From NCBI GenBank assembly GCA_902465495.1, contig CABQND010000003.1, positions 1-64,000 of the forward strand: a stretch of DNA of 64,000 nucleotides. The letters run 5' to 3'. Source of the DNA: an uncultured Eubacteriales bacterium. GTDB taxonomy: Bacteria > Bacillota > Clostridia > Christensenellales > Borkfalkiaceae. The position numbers and the translations under genes are program-made. The notes beneath the pieces were generated by a model. The model was not told where the DNA came from. It made no database searches and worked only from the letters and a program-made list of their open reading frames with translations. Numbering within the stretch: the first letter of the stretch is position 1; every line of letters starts with the position of its first letter. Shown here in pieces: positions 10,301 to 18,800 of this stretch.

Positions 10301-10581
10301 TCATTGCGCAACTTCACTTCAAATTCTGTACCATAAAGACTGCGCTCTCTGGATATACGGGGAATGTAGAATTCGCGCTGGGCTTTTGATGCTTTTTCCG
10401 TTATGAAAGTCGGAGAGGTAAAGATAAAGCGCAATTCGTCTATCTGTTCAAGCTGCTTTTTTAGCCCTTGATAAGCATAGATCGAAAAGCAAGCCGCAGC
10501 AATGGAGAGCTTGCTTCCTTTATGAATACCAGCCTGCAAATCCTGCTTAACGGTCTTGTTGATGTTGTCAATAATCTCCAT
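7357..10581 (-). CDS. SNF2-family helicase with N-terminal phospholipase D-like domain
   Basis: First gene of the defence cluster. Residues 1 to about 180 resemble the N-terminal PLD-like domain found on some SNF2 helicases (KLSIAAACFSIYAYQGLKKQ), but I could not find an intact HxK catalytic pair, so it may not be catalytic. The helicase follows: Walker A DSVGLGKT at about 268-275, DESH as Walker B, motif III LSATPVNN, and a C-terminal lobe with ATDCISEGQNLQ and QRFGRIDRIGS (motifs V and VI). SNF2 proteins translocate on double-stranded DNA; a PLD plus SNF2 combination is also seen in DISARM-type systems. Length 1074 aa with no breaks. A GAGG-containing ribosome site precedes the ATG. Confidence 0.9.
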   Translation of the reverse strand: MEIIDNINKTVKQDLQAGIHKGSKLSIAAACFSIYAYQGLKKQLEQIDELRFIFTSPTFITEKASKAQREFYIPRISRERSLYGTEFEVKLRNELTQKAIAKECADWIRRKVVFKSNITQEQMMGFLTVDESTYMPINGFTTVDLGCERGNNAYYPVQKTESYENAQYFIKLFEQIWNDKKKFQEVTDVVIENITAAYRENAPEYIYFFALYNVFHEFLDDVSEDELPNEATGFKESKIWGLLYNFQRDAVLAIISKLEKFNGCILADSVGLGKTFTALAVIKYYENRNKSVLVLCPKKLSENWNTYKGNYINNPIAEDRLRYDVLFHTDLSREHGQSNGIDLDRLNWGNYDLVVIDESHNFRNGGEVSGEDAKENRYLKLMNRVIRAGVRTKVLMLSATPVNNKFIDLKNQLALAYEGDPKQINEKLATTKSIDEIFRQAQTAYNAWCKLPAETRTTDALLRTLDFDFFELLDSVTIARSRKHIEKYYNTTGIGKFPERLSPISLRPCLTDLNDAINYNDIYTLLISLNLSIYTPSNYIMPSRLAKYIDMTHHKGTGLTQQGREEGIRRLMSINLLKRLESSVYSFRLTVDRIKKLIEDTVKTINNYQSGGCILDLTELSDSEDFDFDDQNTDYFSVGKKVKIDLADMDYLSWKKDLETDAENLELLSLMIADITPEHDTKLQTLFELIKNKIANPINPGNRKIIIFTAFSDTADYLYANVSKYAKEKFGLETAEITGTIDGKTTVPKLRADLNTVLTCFSPISKGKSVLLPESKDELDILIATDCISEGQNLQDCDYLVNYDIHWNPVRIIQRFGRIDRIGSKNEYIQLVNFWPDMDLDEYINLKSRVETRMKISVMTSTGDDDLINAEEKGDLEYRRAQLKRLQEEVVDVEDMTSGISIMDLGLNEFRLDLLEYMKHHEDIETAPKGLNAVVGHTEESPAGVIFVLRNINNSVNIDNRNRIHPFYMVYISEEGEIICDYLNPKKLLDTMRLLCRGKSEPVTELYRKFNEETDDGRNMGEISELLSEAINSIIDVKEESDIDSLFKSGGTTALLSAVSGLDDFELICFLVVK

Positions 10582-10671
10582 TCCTCACCTCATCAGTAAA
10601 ATGCCATCTTAATCGTTTTCCACGAATAGCGAAAGTTTAAGATAGTTCATCCATAACGGCGTTTTAATTCA

Positions 10672-10763
10672 TGAACAAGCACGATGCCAAAGTGTTCATA
10701 AATTTTTCTAATCGGTGAACAAGTAAAATAGAATTAGTCATCAATTCAATTAACAATGAACAA
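10672..10763. promoter_or_regulatory. Repeated TGAACAA motif upstream of the defence cluster
   Basis: The 300 bp between the SNF2 gene start and the recombinase end holds three direct copies of TGAACAA (10672-10678, 10716-10722, 10757-10763) and one inverted TGAACA (about 10693-10698), spaced 20-45 bp apart. This is the pattern expected of a multi-site operator for the leftward defence operon. No regulator gene is adjacent and no clear leftward -35/-10 pair was found, so the role is inference. Confidence 0.35.
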
Positions 10764-10799
10764 ATACAGACCTATTTATGATGGGATACAACTAAAATC

Positions 10800-10828
10800 T
10801 TGCTTTTGAGCGTAAATTTTGCTATAAT
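10800..10828 (+). promoter_or_regulatory. Candidate rightward promoter
   Basis: TTGCTT (10800-10805), a 17-bp spacer and a perfect TATAAT (10823-10828). The predicted start is near 10835, on the first bases of the hairpin at 10833-10877. It faces the 3' end of the leftward recombinase gene and has no coding sequence after it. Confidence 0.45.
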
Positions 10829-10832
10829 AAGT

Positions 10833-10877
10833 AAAGGGAAAGTACACCGATTAGAAAAATCGATGTACTTTCCCTTT
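10833..10877. terminator. 20-bp inverted repeat hairpin at the recombinase 3' end
   Basis: Arms 10833-10852 and 10858-10877 are complementary over 20 bp with a single mismatch that forms a G-U pair in RNA on one strand; the loop is AGAAA. Six bases separate it from the recombinase stop codon. On the + strand a short T run follows (TTTT within CCCTTTTGA), so it can act as a terminator for rightward transcripts. It may also end the leftward recombinase message, although that side lacks a T run. Confidence 0.6.
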
Positions 10878-10882
10878 TGAAT

Positions 10883-11821
10883 TTATAATAGCTTTCCGAG
10901 GCGGTTCATCATACCAGCTTTATGCTCCATAAGGGAGTGTGCATAGCGGTTGAGCGTGACTGTCGGATTTTTATGCCCAAGAATTTCGGAAAGCGTCTTT
11001 ACATCCATGCCGCATTCAATAGCACGGGTAGCGAACGTATGTCGCAGGGAATGAAATCCCTTGTGCGGAATTTTCAGCTTTTTTAAGAGCAACTCAAAAC
11101 TTCGTTGGTAAGAACGAACTGACACAGGTTTCCCTTTTGCTGATACCACGAAGGGATCGTCGCTCTTTTTCTTTATGTTTTTCATTATAGGAAGCAGTTG
11201 TTTTGGCAGCGGTATCATACGGCGGGAAGAGATCGTTTTCGGTGCGTCTATAATAAGACCATCTTTACTGTCATGGCATGATTTAGAAACAGTCAAGATG
11301 CCTTTCGTTAAGTCTATATCGCTCCATTGCAGGGCAATAAGTTCTCCGATACGCAGTCCACTGTAAAGACAAAGCAGTATGCCATATAGTTTATCTTTCT
11401 TCCCGTTCATAACTGCTTTTTCTATTTGCTTTTGTTCGGCAATGGTAAAGCACTCCACTGACTTTTCTTGGAGTTTTGGGCGTTTGAGTTTGTCTGCCGT
11501 ATATTCCTTCGTTAGGCCTAAAAGGTGGGCTGTACGGAGTGAACTCTGAATAACCGAGATAACAGCATTAACACTGTTTGCGGATAATCCTTTGCCTGTC
11601 TTTTTATTACCGCTCTGTAAAAGCTCTGTAATGAACCGTTGAAGGACGAGCGGAGAAAGTTCGTTCAACTCCATACTGCCGATTTTGTCTTTAATATGCT
11701 GCTCCACAATGAGTTTATACCGTTCATAAGTCCTCATTTTGACAGACGGGCGGATATAATTTTCCAGCCACTGCGTTAGCCAATCTATGTATTTTATATT
11801 CGTTTGCTGTGTAATCATCAA
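10883..11821 (-). CDS. Tyrosine recombinase / integrase
   Basis: Site-specific recombinase of the phage-integrase family. An N-terminal core-binding domain (about residues 10-110) is followed by the catalytic domain with the R-H-R-H-Y set: R in SGLRIGEL, H and R in HSLRHTFA, H in ILGHK and the nucleophile Y in NRYAH. Length 311-312 aa, like integrases of genomic islands. The first codon may be TTG at 11821 or ATG at 11818; GAGG lies 9 bp upstream of the TTG. The likely job is movement of the adjacent accessory region, or inversion or shuffling of local DNA, as with recombinases placed beside Type I restriction genes. No attachment-site pair was identified, so element borders are unknown. Confidence 0.92.
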   Translation of the reverse strand: MMITQQTNIKYIDWLTQWLENYIRPSVKMRTYERYKLIVEQHIKDKIGSMELNELSPLVLQRFITELLQSGNKKTGKGLSANSVNAVISVIQSSLRTAHLLGLTKEYTADKLKRPKLQEKSVECFTIAEQKQIEKAVMNGKKDKLYGILLCLYSGLRIGELIALQWSDIDLTKGILTVSKSCHDSKDGLIIDAPKTISSRRMIPLPKQLLPIMKNIKKKSDDPFVVSAKGKPVSVRSYQRSFELLLKKLKIPHKGFHSLRHTFATRAIECGMDVKTLSEILGHKNPTVTLNRYAHSLMEHKAGMMNRLGKLL

Positions 11822-11890
11822 TCTTTCTAACCTCTAATCATATTTTTTGTATCATTTATTTTACAATCTTTTTGACATAAAGAAAATCGC

Positions 11891-11904
11891 CGAGATATAT
11901 CTCG
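11891..11904. promoter_or_regulatory. Perfect 14-bp palindrome upstream of the recombinase
   Basis: CGAGATATATCTCG is a perfect palindrome 70 bp upstream of the recombinase start, in an otherwise A+T-rich region. Its size and position fit an operator for a dimeric repressor, or a recombinase-binding site. No adjacent regulator gene. Confidence 0.4.
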
Positions 11905-11984
11905 ACAATCTTCACATTTTTATTTATTTTTACTTAAAACTTATAAGATTTTATAGTTAACGTATTTAACACTAATATCTATAT

Positions 11985-12013
11985 AAAAACAGACCGCCTG
12001 CTGGCGATCTGTT
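11985..12013 (-). terminator. Rho-independent terminator between a 15-codon ORF and the recombinase
   Basis: Arms 11988-11998 and 12003-12013 form an 11-bp stem with one G-U pair and a TGCT loop. In the leftward direction it is followed by TTTTT. It lies 45 bp after the small ORF at 12059-12106 and 165 bp before the recombinase, so it would stop transcripts coming from the small ORF unless they read through. Confidence 0.7.
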
Positions 12014-12058
12014 AAACGAATTTGCTGTTATTTACCTATTTATTATAATTCCCCAAGG

Positions 12059-12106
12059 CTATTTACCTTGTGCTAAACTGTTTATGATATTAGATGAGTC
12101 TTTCAT
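12059..12106 (-). CDS. Candidate 15-residue leader peptide
   Basis: Reads MKDSSNIINSLAQGK and stop. It has a strong ribosome site (GGAGG, 8 bp upstream of ATG) and is followed by the terminator at 11985-12013. A short, well-translated ORF followed by a terminator and then a gene (the recombinase) is the layout of a ribosome-controlled attenuator. Its GGAGG and its codons 2-5 both lie inside the inverted repeat at 12093-12194. I do not recognise the peptide. It could be a chance ORF, but the ribosome site is as good as any in the window. Confidence 0.45.
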   Translation of the reverse strand: MKDSSNIINSLAQGK

Positions 12107-12194
12107 TTTAATATCCTCCGATTGTGTTTCCTTTTTCTGACTGGCAGGTCAGCTCTTATTCTACACAATCGGAGTCTTTTTTTCAAGACTCATC
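12093..12194. repeat. Nested inverted repeat covering the small-ORF start
   Basis: Three concentric pairs: GATGAGTCTT (12093-12102) with AAGACTCATC (12185-12194); CTCCGATTGTGT (12116-12127) with ACACAATCGGAG (12163-12174); CTGAC (12137-12141) with GTCAG (12148-12152). The two outer pairs are perfect. In the leftward RNA the middle pair would sequester the GGAGG of the 15-codon ORF and the outer pair its first codons. The 5' outer arm can alternatively pair locally (GAGTCTT with AAGACTC), giving two competing folds. Confidence 0.6.
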
Positions 12195-12464
12195 GGTAAA
12201 CCTCTTTTCAACCACGCGACTATCGCGTGGTTTTCGTTATACAATAAATGGCTTGCGGAAACTTCCGCAAGCCATTTTACCATTGTTCAAGGTTTATGAT
12301 ATTCGGCGCATACTTTCTGAAATTCACATAGTATCTTATTTTTCAAAAATCCGGTCTGTCTTATGGTTTCAAACGGAAAGTATTTCTCGCTTTTCGCTTA
12401 GCAAGTTCGAAACTTGCTCCGCTCTGCTACAAGTTATTATTCAAAGTCGAATACCGGCGGCTTG
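12195..12464. other. Non-coding stretch with two hairpins downstream of the surface-protein genes
   Basis: Contains a hairpin at 12211-12231 (ACCACGCGA, CTA, TCGCGTGGT) followed on the + strand by TTTT, and a second at 12249-12274 (TGGCTTGCGGAA with TTCCGCAAGCCA). The second lies about 190 bp past the stop of the leftward gene at 12465 and may be its terminator. The 21 codons at 12280-12342 (- strand) end in NIINLEQW and stop; they could be a remnant of a gene tail, but there is no start codon. No complete gene seen. Confidence 0.5.
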
Positions 12465-15400
12465 TTACGATCTTTTGCGACGAACACAGAAAACCGCTCC
12501 CGCAACCAACAGGAATGCCGCACCGCCCCACGTTCCGATCATGACCGAATTGCAGCCGGATTTTTCGCCGTCGTCCTGATCTTCGTTGTCCTGATCGTCA
12601 TTCGGATCTTTGTCCGGCTCGTCGGGTTTGCTTTGCACCTCTTCAACTGTGATCTCAAAAGTTTCGGATTCCACCCCGTCCACAACAGCCATGACAAGAA
12701 CTTTTCCTGCCTGCGTTGCGGTAAATACACCGTCATACGAAATCGAGCCTTCACCGGAAACAATAAACCACTCAACCGCCTGCAACGATGCCGACGAAGG
12801 CGTTATTTCCGCCGTCAGCAGGAGCGTTCCTCCCACACTGACTTTGGAGGAAGCCGCAGAAACCGTCACGCTTTGCACGGGAATAAGGATTGTTACCGCG
12901 ATCGGATCGCTCTGCACATCGCCCAATGCCACGCGGAAACTGACTTGCTGCGCCTCGTCCAAAGACACACCGTCCTTAACCTTTAATACGCCGTTTACGA
13001 TTTCGACAAGCTCGCCGCCGCTGATAAAAGTCACTTGCAGGGCGCTCAAATCATCTGCCGTAAGTTTTTCGGCTTTGCCCGGAGCGTTGCTCATTTCTTT
13101 GTACAGAGAAAGCTCAAGCTGACCGCCAAGGCGCACGGTCATACCCTCATCCGCATACAGCTTTGTCACTTGCGGCACGACCGCTTCGCCTTCCGGCGCA
13201 TACATCGATACCCCTGCCAGGAAAGGCGAGTATGTGTTATAGTATAGGACGATCGAATCGTAGTCTTCTTCTTTTGTGATACCGCCCATATATCCGCCGT
13301 ACACATAACTGCCGCCGCTCTGCGTTTCCGTCTTGGATACCTGTCCGACAAAGTCAATGCGCAGATACCGCGTCCCGTCGGGCAGAGCTTCGGTATTGAA
13401 CAGATCCAACCGCGTATACGCATTGTTAAAGACCCCGACATCCGTCGACGCGGTAAAATCGATATTTACATACGTCCATGTTTTGCCGTCCGCCGATACA
13501 TAAATATTCACAAGTCCTACATAGTTATTTTTGTTGGACGAAATCAATGCCCCGTTGCCTTCATCATAAACGATCACGGAAATCGAAAAACTTCCGATGT
13601 CTGAATTTACCTTATAATAAAGTTGCGGAACGCCGTATTTCGTCTTGTCGGTGCGCGCACTGCCCATACCTAAAGCCGCATAGTCCAAACCGCCGCCCGA
13701 AAGCAGATCGGGATATACCTTACGGATCGCATTGTTTTCCAATTTAAACTCCGAAACATCCGTGAGCGTTTGATCCACTTTGCTCAAATCTGTGCAACTG
13801 TCCGAGAAAATGATTTCTTTGTATATCACTTCAAAACGCAAGGCATCGCTCTCTGTGTACGAACCGTCCAACTTCAGAACGCGCGCAACCACATAGAACA
13901 CGTCCGCTTCAAAGGAATCGGAAAGGCTCATGACATTGCCGTCAAACAAAACGCCATCCGCAACAGTTTCGCAATTTTCATCCAGATATGCGACATATTC
14001 CACTTCTTTGTTGATCGCCGCGTCCGGAGAAACGACAGAGGTCAGCGTAACCGAACTGCCCGCAACAAAAGATGTCTTATCTGCCGAAAGCGTGACACTT
14101 TCCGCTTCGGGCTTGTGAAGGATGGTAACCTGCACTGCCGCACTCTTCACGCCGCCGCTTTCCGCTACCACGTATACGACTTTATCCGTTACGTCGTCAA
14201 AGTCCGAATATAAAACATTTCCGTCAAATTGCGCATCGCGGGACGGCTCTTTCAGCTCCGCATCGTCGTACGCCCTGTAATATACAATTGCGCCCGCAGG
14301 ATCGGTTTCCGCCGTAAACTCCATGCTCCCGCCCGAAATAAAGCTCAGCTGCCCTGCTCCGTTTTTGATCGTGACCGAATTCACAGTCACAGGGGGCTCC
14401 TTTGCCTCAAAAATATCCACCTGACGAATACAAACCGACCAGCTCGCACCCTGCGGAGCATCCATCAGAAGACGTACATAATATGCGTTTGCACTGATTT
14501 GGTCGCTGACGATCTTTACCTGTCCCCAACCGTCGGCGCCTGCCGCGCTCGCCTGGCTCGCCTTGTAGCCGATCTCCGAAAACGGGCCGTCTTTGCTCTC
14601 ACCGACAAATATACGGATATTGTAATTAAGATGTTCTTTGTCCCAATCCCATGCAGGGAATCCGCCCGAAACATTCAAAAGAAGTTCGACCCTGCCCACC
14701 GACGCGGGACTTTCATAAACAACTCCGCCGGGATTCAGATCGGTACGCGTCAATCCGCGCGCATCGTTCTTGATATTCGAATCAAATGCCACGACTTCGA
14801 GAAGATCGGTACACGCATCCGTAAATGCGGGAACTTCTGCGGGAGGCTCAGGCGTCTGCCCCGCTTCTCCGTACACCTTTACGTCCAAAAGCTGAGGCTT
14901 GTATTCGGGGTCGTTCATTTCCTGCCCGAAAATACGAAGGACCAAAACTCCGTATTCGCCGCTCGCCGTACCGTCCGCCGTATATATCCCGTTTGCGGCA
15001 TCTTTTGCCGTCCATGTAAGTGTGATTTCTTCCAGTTCTGCGTTGGCGAGATCATTGGGCATGCTTTCCGCCGCATAGGCGCGGATGCAATTCTGCTGCG
15101 TACTGTATGCCCATGTAACGTCATCTATATTTGTAGTTTCAAACCAACCCGTCAGCGAAACCGTTTCGATCGTGCCGCCCACTTCGTAAGCGACCGCACC
15201 GACGCCTGCGGACGCGCGCTTAAAACCGCGGTTTTCACCCGGATCAATCAAAAGGTTTTCACTGTCTGCGGGAAGCTGCGCACAGTCGTCTTGGAAAAGA
15301 AGCCCCGTTTCATCCGCCGTTCTTCCGTAGATATTCACGTCTTTGATCTGCGGCCTCCATGCAACGTTTCCTTTCATTTCGATTTTTACATACGTCTTTC

Positions 15401-15836
15401 CGTCCGTAAAGCCTTCTGCCTGCACCGCCACATAATTTTGCGGCTCGGCAGCATCCTCCGCATAAGTGAAGCTCACCTTTTCATAGCCTGATTCAAGGGC
15501 GGCAGATACATATACGGCAAGAGGTTCGTCCCCTTGCGAGATCGCCCAATCCAAATCCGCTTTGCCCATATCGAACCAGGCGCGGAATTCTACTTTCCCG
15601 ATCGCCTTTTCGGTATGAAAAACAATGTATCCGACCTCGGCATCTGTCCTCTTAATGCCGTGATCAAGAGTCAGATTTGTGCTTTTATCCGCGATGTTTT
15701 CCGAATTGAGATCGGTACACGCATCCGAAACCAACAGCTCGCGCTGCTGCGTTTCGTCGGCAAACGCCAATGCGCCCAGCCCGAAACAACACACAAGAAG
15801 ACAGGCAAGCAACACCGCCAGGATCACTTTTTTCAT
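12465..15836 (-). CDS. Large secreted surface protein with repeated D-x-CTDL modules and Ig-like domains
   Basis: 1123 aa. A signal peptide (residues 1-27) begins the protein. It ends with SGCNSVMIG, a hydrophobic helix and RRKRS, so it is exported and held in the membrane by its C-terminus. Four related modules each open with D-x-C-(T)-D/Q-L at about residues 38, 180, 338 and 677 and mostly close with a DV.IYG-like strand; they look like beta-sandwich, carbohydrate-binding-type domains, but I cannot name the family. Between and after them are Ig-like segments, including a Big_2-type domain near 985-1065. No catalytic motif seen. Its ATG overlaps the TGA of the esterase gene upstream (ATGA), so the two are translationally coupled. 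Likely a glycan-binding partner of that enzyme (inference). Confidence 0.8.
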   Translation of the reverse strand: MKKVILAVLLACLLVCCFGLGALAFADETQQRELLVSDACTDLNSENIADKSTNLTLDHGIKRTDAEVGYIVFHTEKAIGKVEFRAWFDMGKADLDWAISQGDEPLAVYVSAALESGYEKVSFTYAEDAAEPQNYVAVQAEGFTDGKTYVKIEMKGNVAWRPQIKDVNIYGRTADETGLLFQDDCAQLPADSENLLIDPGENRGFKRASAGVGAVAYEVGGTIETVSLTGWFETTNIDDVTWAYSTQQNCIRAYAAESMPNDLANAELEEITLTWTAKDAANGIYTADGTASGEYGVLVLRIFGQEMNDPEYKPQLLDVKVYGEAGQTPEPPAEVPAFTDACTDLLEVVAFDSNIKNDARGLTRTDLNPGGVVYESPASVGRVELLLNVSGGFPAWDWDKEHLNYNIRIFVGESKDGPFSEIGYKASQASAAGADGWGQVKIVSDQISANAYYVRLLMDAPQGASWSVCIRQVDIFEAKEPPVTVNSVTIKNGAGQLSFISGGSMEFTAETDPAGAIVYYRAYDDAELKEPSRDAQFDGNVLYSDFDDVTDKVVYVVAESGGVKSAAVQVTILHKPEAESVTLSADKTSFVAGSSVTLTSVVSPDAAINKEVEYVAYLDENCETVADGVLFDGNVMSLSDSFEADVFYVVARVLKLDGSYTESDALRFEVIYKEIIFSDSCTDLSKVDQTLTDVSEFKLENNAIRKVYPDLLSGGGLDYAALGMGSARTDKTKYGVPQLYYKVNSDIGSFSISVIVYDEGNGALISSNKNNYVGLVNIYVSADGKTWTYVNIDFTASTDVGVFNNAYTRLDLFNTEALPDGTRYLRIDFVGQVSKTETQSGGSYVYGGYMGGITKEEDYDSIVLYYNTYSPFLAGVSMYAPEGEAVVPQVTKLYADEGMTVRLGGQLELSLYKEMSNAPGKAEKLTADDLSALQVTFISGGELVEIVNGVLKVKDGVSLDEAQQVSFRVALGDVQSDPIAVTILIPVQSVTVSAASSKVSVGGTLLLTAEITPSSASLQAVEWFIVSGEGSISYDGVFTATQAGKVLVMAVVDGVESETFEITVEEVQSKPDEPDKDPNDDQDNEDQDDGEKSGCNSVMIGTWGGAAFLLVAGAVFCVRRKRS

Positions 15837-18800
15837 ACATTTTTCCTCCCTTTGCGAATTTTAACAAGAATAACCGCAACCGCGGCAATGACCGCCGCAC
15901 CCGCAATGCAAAGTCCCGCGATCAGTCCTGCATTCGACCCGCCTTCGGTCGGTTCTTCTTTCTTGTCCGTATCGGCGGGGCTCTCGGTATCGGAAGGGTC
16001 TTGCGTATCACCCGAATCAGAAGGTTTCTCCTGCGCCGTAAGCTGCAACGCAGCCGTTTGCGTTGCGCCGTCCCCGTCTTTGACTATGACTTCAACCGTG
16101 CAGTTCTGCCCGATCACAAACGAAGAAGAATCCAGCGCCGTCTTTTGCCCGCCGACAATGAGGTTCACGGTAACTTCGAGCTCCGATGCCGCCGTCCTGT
16201 CGTCGCAGGCGGCAATGCTCAGCATGACCGTATCGCCGACCGTATAGCTCTCGCGGTCTGCGTGCAGAACGATCTGCGGCGCGGCATTCTCCCCTTCCGA
16301 ACCCGCACGCAATAAAGTCACACCCGAGAGCATAACCTGATGCGCGCGATCGGCAAGCGTACCGCTGTTGCCGTTCTCCGCCAGCTCGCGCCATTCGGAA
16401 GTGAACGAAACGCGGACGAGCGAGCTTCCCTGCGGCAACGAAAATTCAAAAACTTCTTCGGTATATCCCGCCCCCGCGTCCGAAACCGAAACGAGAGAGC
16501 CTGTAAGAGGTGTCCACGCATCATCGCAATATGCTTCAGCAAAGACAACGGGAGTAAGCTCGTCGGGAAGCTGTGCGGAAGGCACTGCCGCATATTTTCC
16601 GCTTTCTTTGACAAAGCGATACCATGCGCCCGCCGACTGTGCGTATTTGAATCCGTCGCTCCCGATAAACGTCGCAACAGCCGCGGAAACATCAGTCTTT
16701 CCGTCCGACGCAACGATACTGCCTGACACCTGTTTTGCATACGCACCGCCGCGCGCCAGCAACGTGACCCGCGCAAGAAGCGCGCCTTCCGCATCGTATT
16801 GCGCAGACGCCGTACCCGTCTTGCCGAGCGTGAGCACCGTACGGCCGACTGCACCGCCCAGTCCCGTAAACACTTCCGTGCCGCCCGCATTCGCATATGC
16901 ACCCTCTCCCGTAAAGGAATCGGCATTTTCCGCCGCGATGTCAAGAGAACATTCGGGGCGCAGAAGCAGTTCGTCCACCGAAACGCTGCCCGCCGCATCG
17001 TCTTCCACGCGGATCTCGAACGCCGCAAGATCGACAAGGATATCTTGGGTGTCATAAACATAATAATCGTTTTCGTCGATCAGACAATTGAGCGCAACTT
17101 CAAAGGTCTGCCACTCGTCTGAATCGTTCAGCGCCGCCGAAGCGGAATACGTGCCCACAAACGGTAACGTGTATTTTCCGTGCGAAAACGTGTCGATCAC
17201 GACAGATACACTCTTTTCGCGCGCATCGTTGTTCATAAGATTGAATTCCAAACCCTCGTACAGATACCACTGCCCGAAGATCATATTGTTCAGCTTACCC
17301 GTACGGTTCGCAGGCCCTACAACGCCGAATCCATACGTTCCGCCGCGCGAATATGTCATGCGCACCGACTTGTTTTTGATCGCCGTATCATCCGAAGACA
17401 CCGAAGCACCCAAATTCTTGCTGATTGGGTTTGTCTGCCACACCGGACGCATAGACGCTGCATCCGGGTCTGTCGGCGGAACGCCGTTGTCGATCCAAAG
17501 CTCGATCGAATCCGCCCACATCCAATCTTTTGCATGATAATATTGATTGGACGCGTCGCGATCGCTTCGGAACATCACCACGGGCATATCTATGCCGTTG
17601 TACAGATTGCATCCGCCGTTGAAACATGTATAACCGTATGTCACTGCGACAGGCGTTTCAACGTCATCGCTCCACACGCGTACCGTATCCTTATCTACTA
17701 TCTCTGCCTCTGCCGCTACAAAAAGCCTGTCTTCCCCGCAGATCGTAAACCCGCGCACGGGCAGATCGTCTTTGGTATGCAACCCGTCCTTGCCCGCATT
17801 CTCAAACGTCACATACACGGAATTGCCCTGCACTTCCATTTCCAAATACGTTGCGGGCGTCGATTCCTCGTACAAACCGTATACGTTGCCGAGTATTATG
17901 CGCGCTCCGCGCTGCCCGATCGGAATTTTGTCCAGGGGATGCGCCGTCGCTTTATATTCAAACGGACCGTAATTCCACGTCAGAGGAATATCATAAACGG
18001 GAACCTGCATCATGTACTCGCGGTTTTCGCTCCACGCTTTGCTCATCCCCTCCACAAACATCGGTATGGAGTCGGGCTGATAATTGTCCTCTTTCGCGTT
18101 GATTTGATAAAATTCACAATAGAACGTTTCTTCGTCCTTCCACCAGTTCAGGCTCCAATCTTCCACCATCGTCGGAAGCGCCACCGAATAAAAATCCGCC
18201 GACGCCTGGTCGCCCATGTTGTTGTCGCCCTGGCACCACAAAAGCCCCTTCACGGGATATCCCGCGATCGGCGCAATCTTTTCATTGAAAAGTGCCGTCA
18301 TCTGGTTGAATTTCTCTACCTTCGTTGTATTCCATGCTTCCCGGCTCACATAATTCTTTTTAATGTTTTTCAGCCAGTTCACAACTTCCGGCGTCTCGTC
18401 AATAGATGTGCGCGACATCCACGCTTCGATGCTTGTCGCTCCCACCGCCGTATTCATGATCGCAACGGGAACTTCCTTCCCTCCCGCATTCAGCCCCTCA
18501 AACATCTGCTGCGCACAAGCATATGCAAGTCCCGAAACAATCTTCAGATCGTCCTTGTTGTTCGCATATCCCCAGCGCGCGCCCGCAATGTCAAACTGCG
18601 GGAGATACGCAAAATCACTCTCGATCGTCATCCCTTCCGGCATGGTCGGTTCGAGAAATATGCGAAAATTCTCGTACTTTGTGTCCGCCCGCGCCGCACG
18701 GATCAGATCAGGCCCGCCGATCAGGTATTGCAACTGCAATTCCATGTTCGATTGCCCGCCTGTCAACCAAACCTCTCCGAACAATACGTCCGAAATAACG

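Noticed and set aside
12079..12303. 12-bp direct repeat GTTTATGATATT (12080-12091 and 12292-12303) as attachment sites
   Set aside because: Short, A+T-rich, only ~210 bp apart and not bracketing the recombinase or defence genes; insufficient for an att call.
12124..12579. 151-codon rightward frame over the hairpin region
   Set aside because: Begins inside a structured non-coding region, runs into the antisense of the surface-protein gene, no ribosome site or domain.
14229..15491. 420-codon frame opposite the D-x-CTDL protein gene
   Set aside because: Shadow frame; composition not protein-like.
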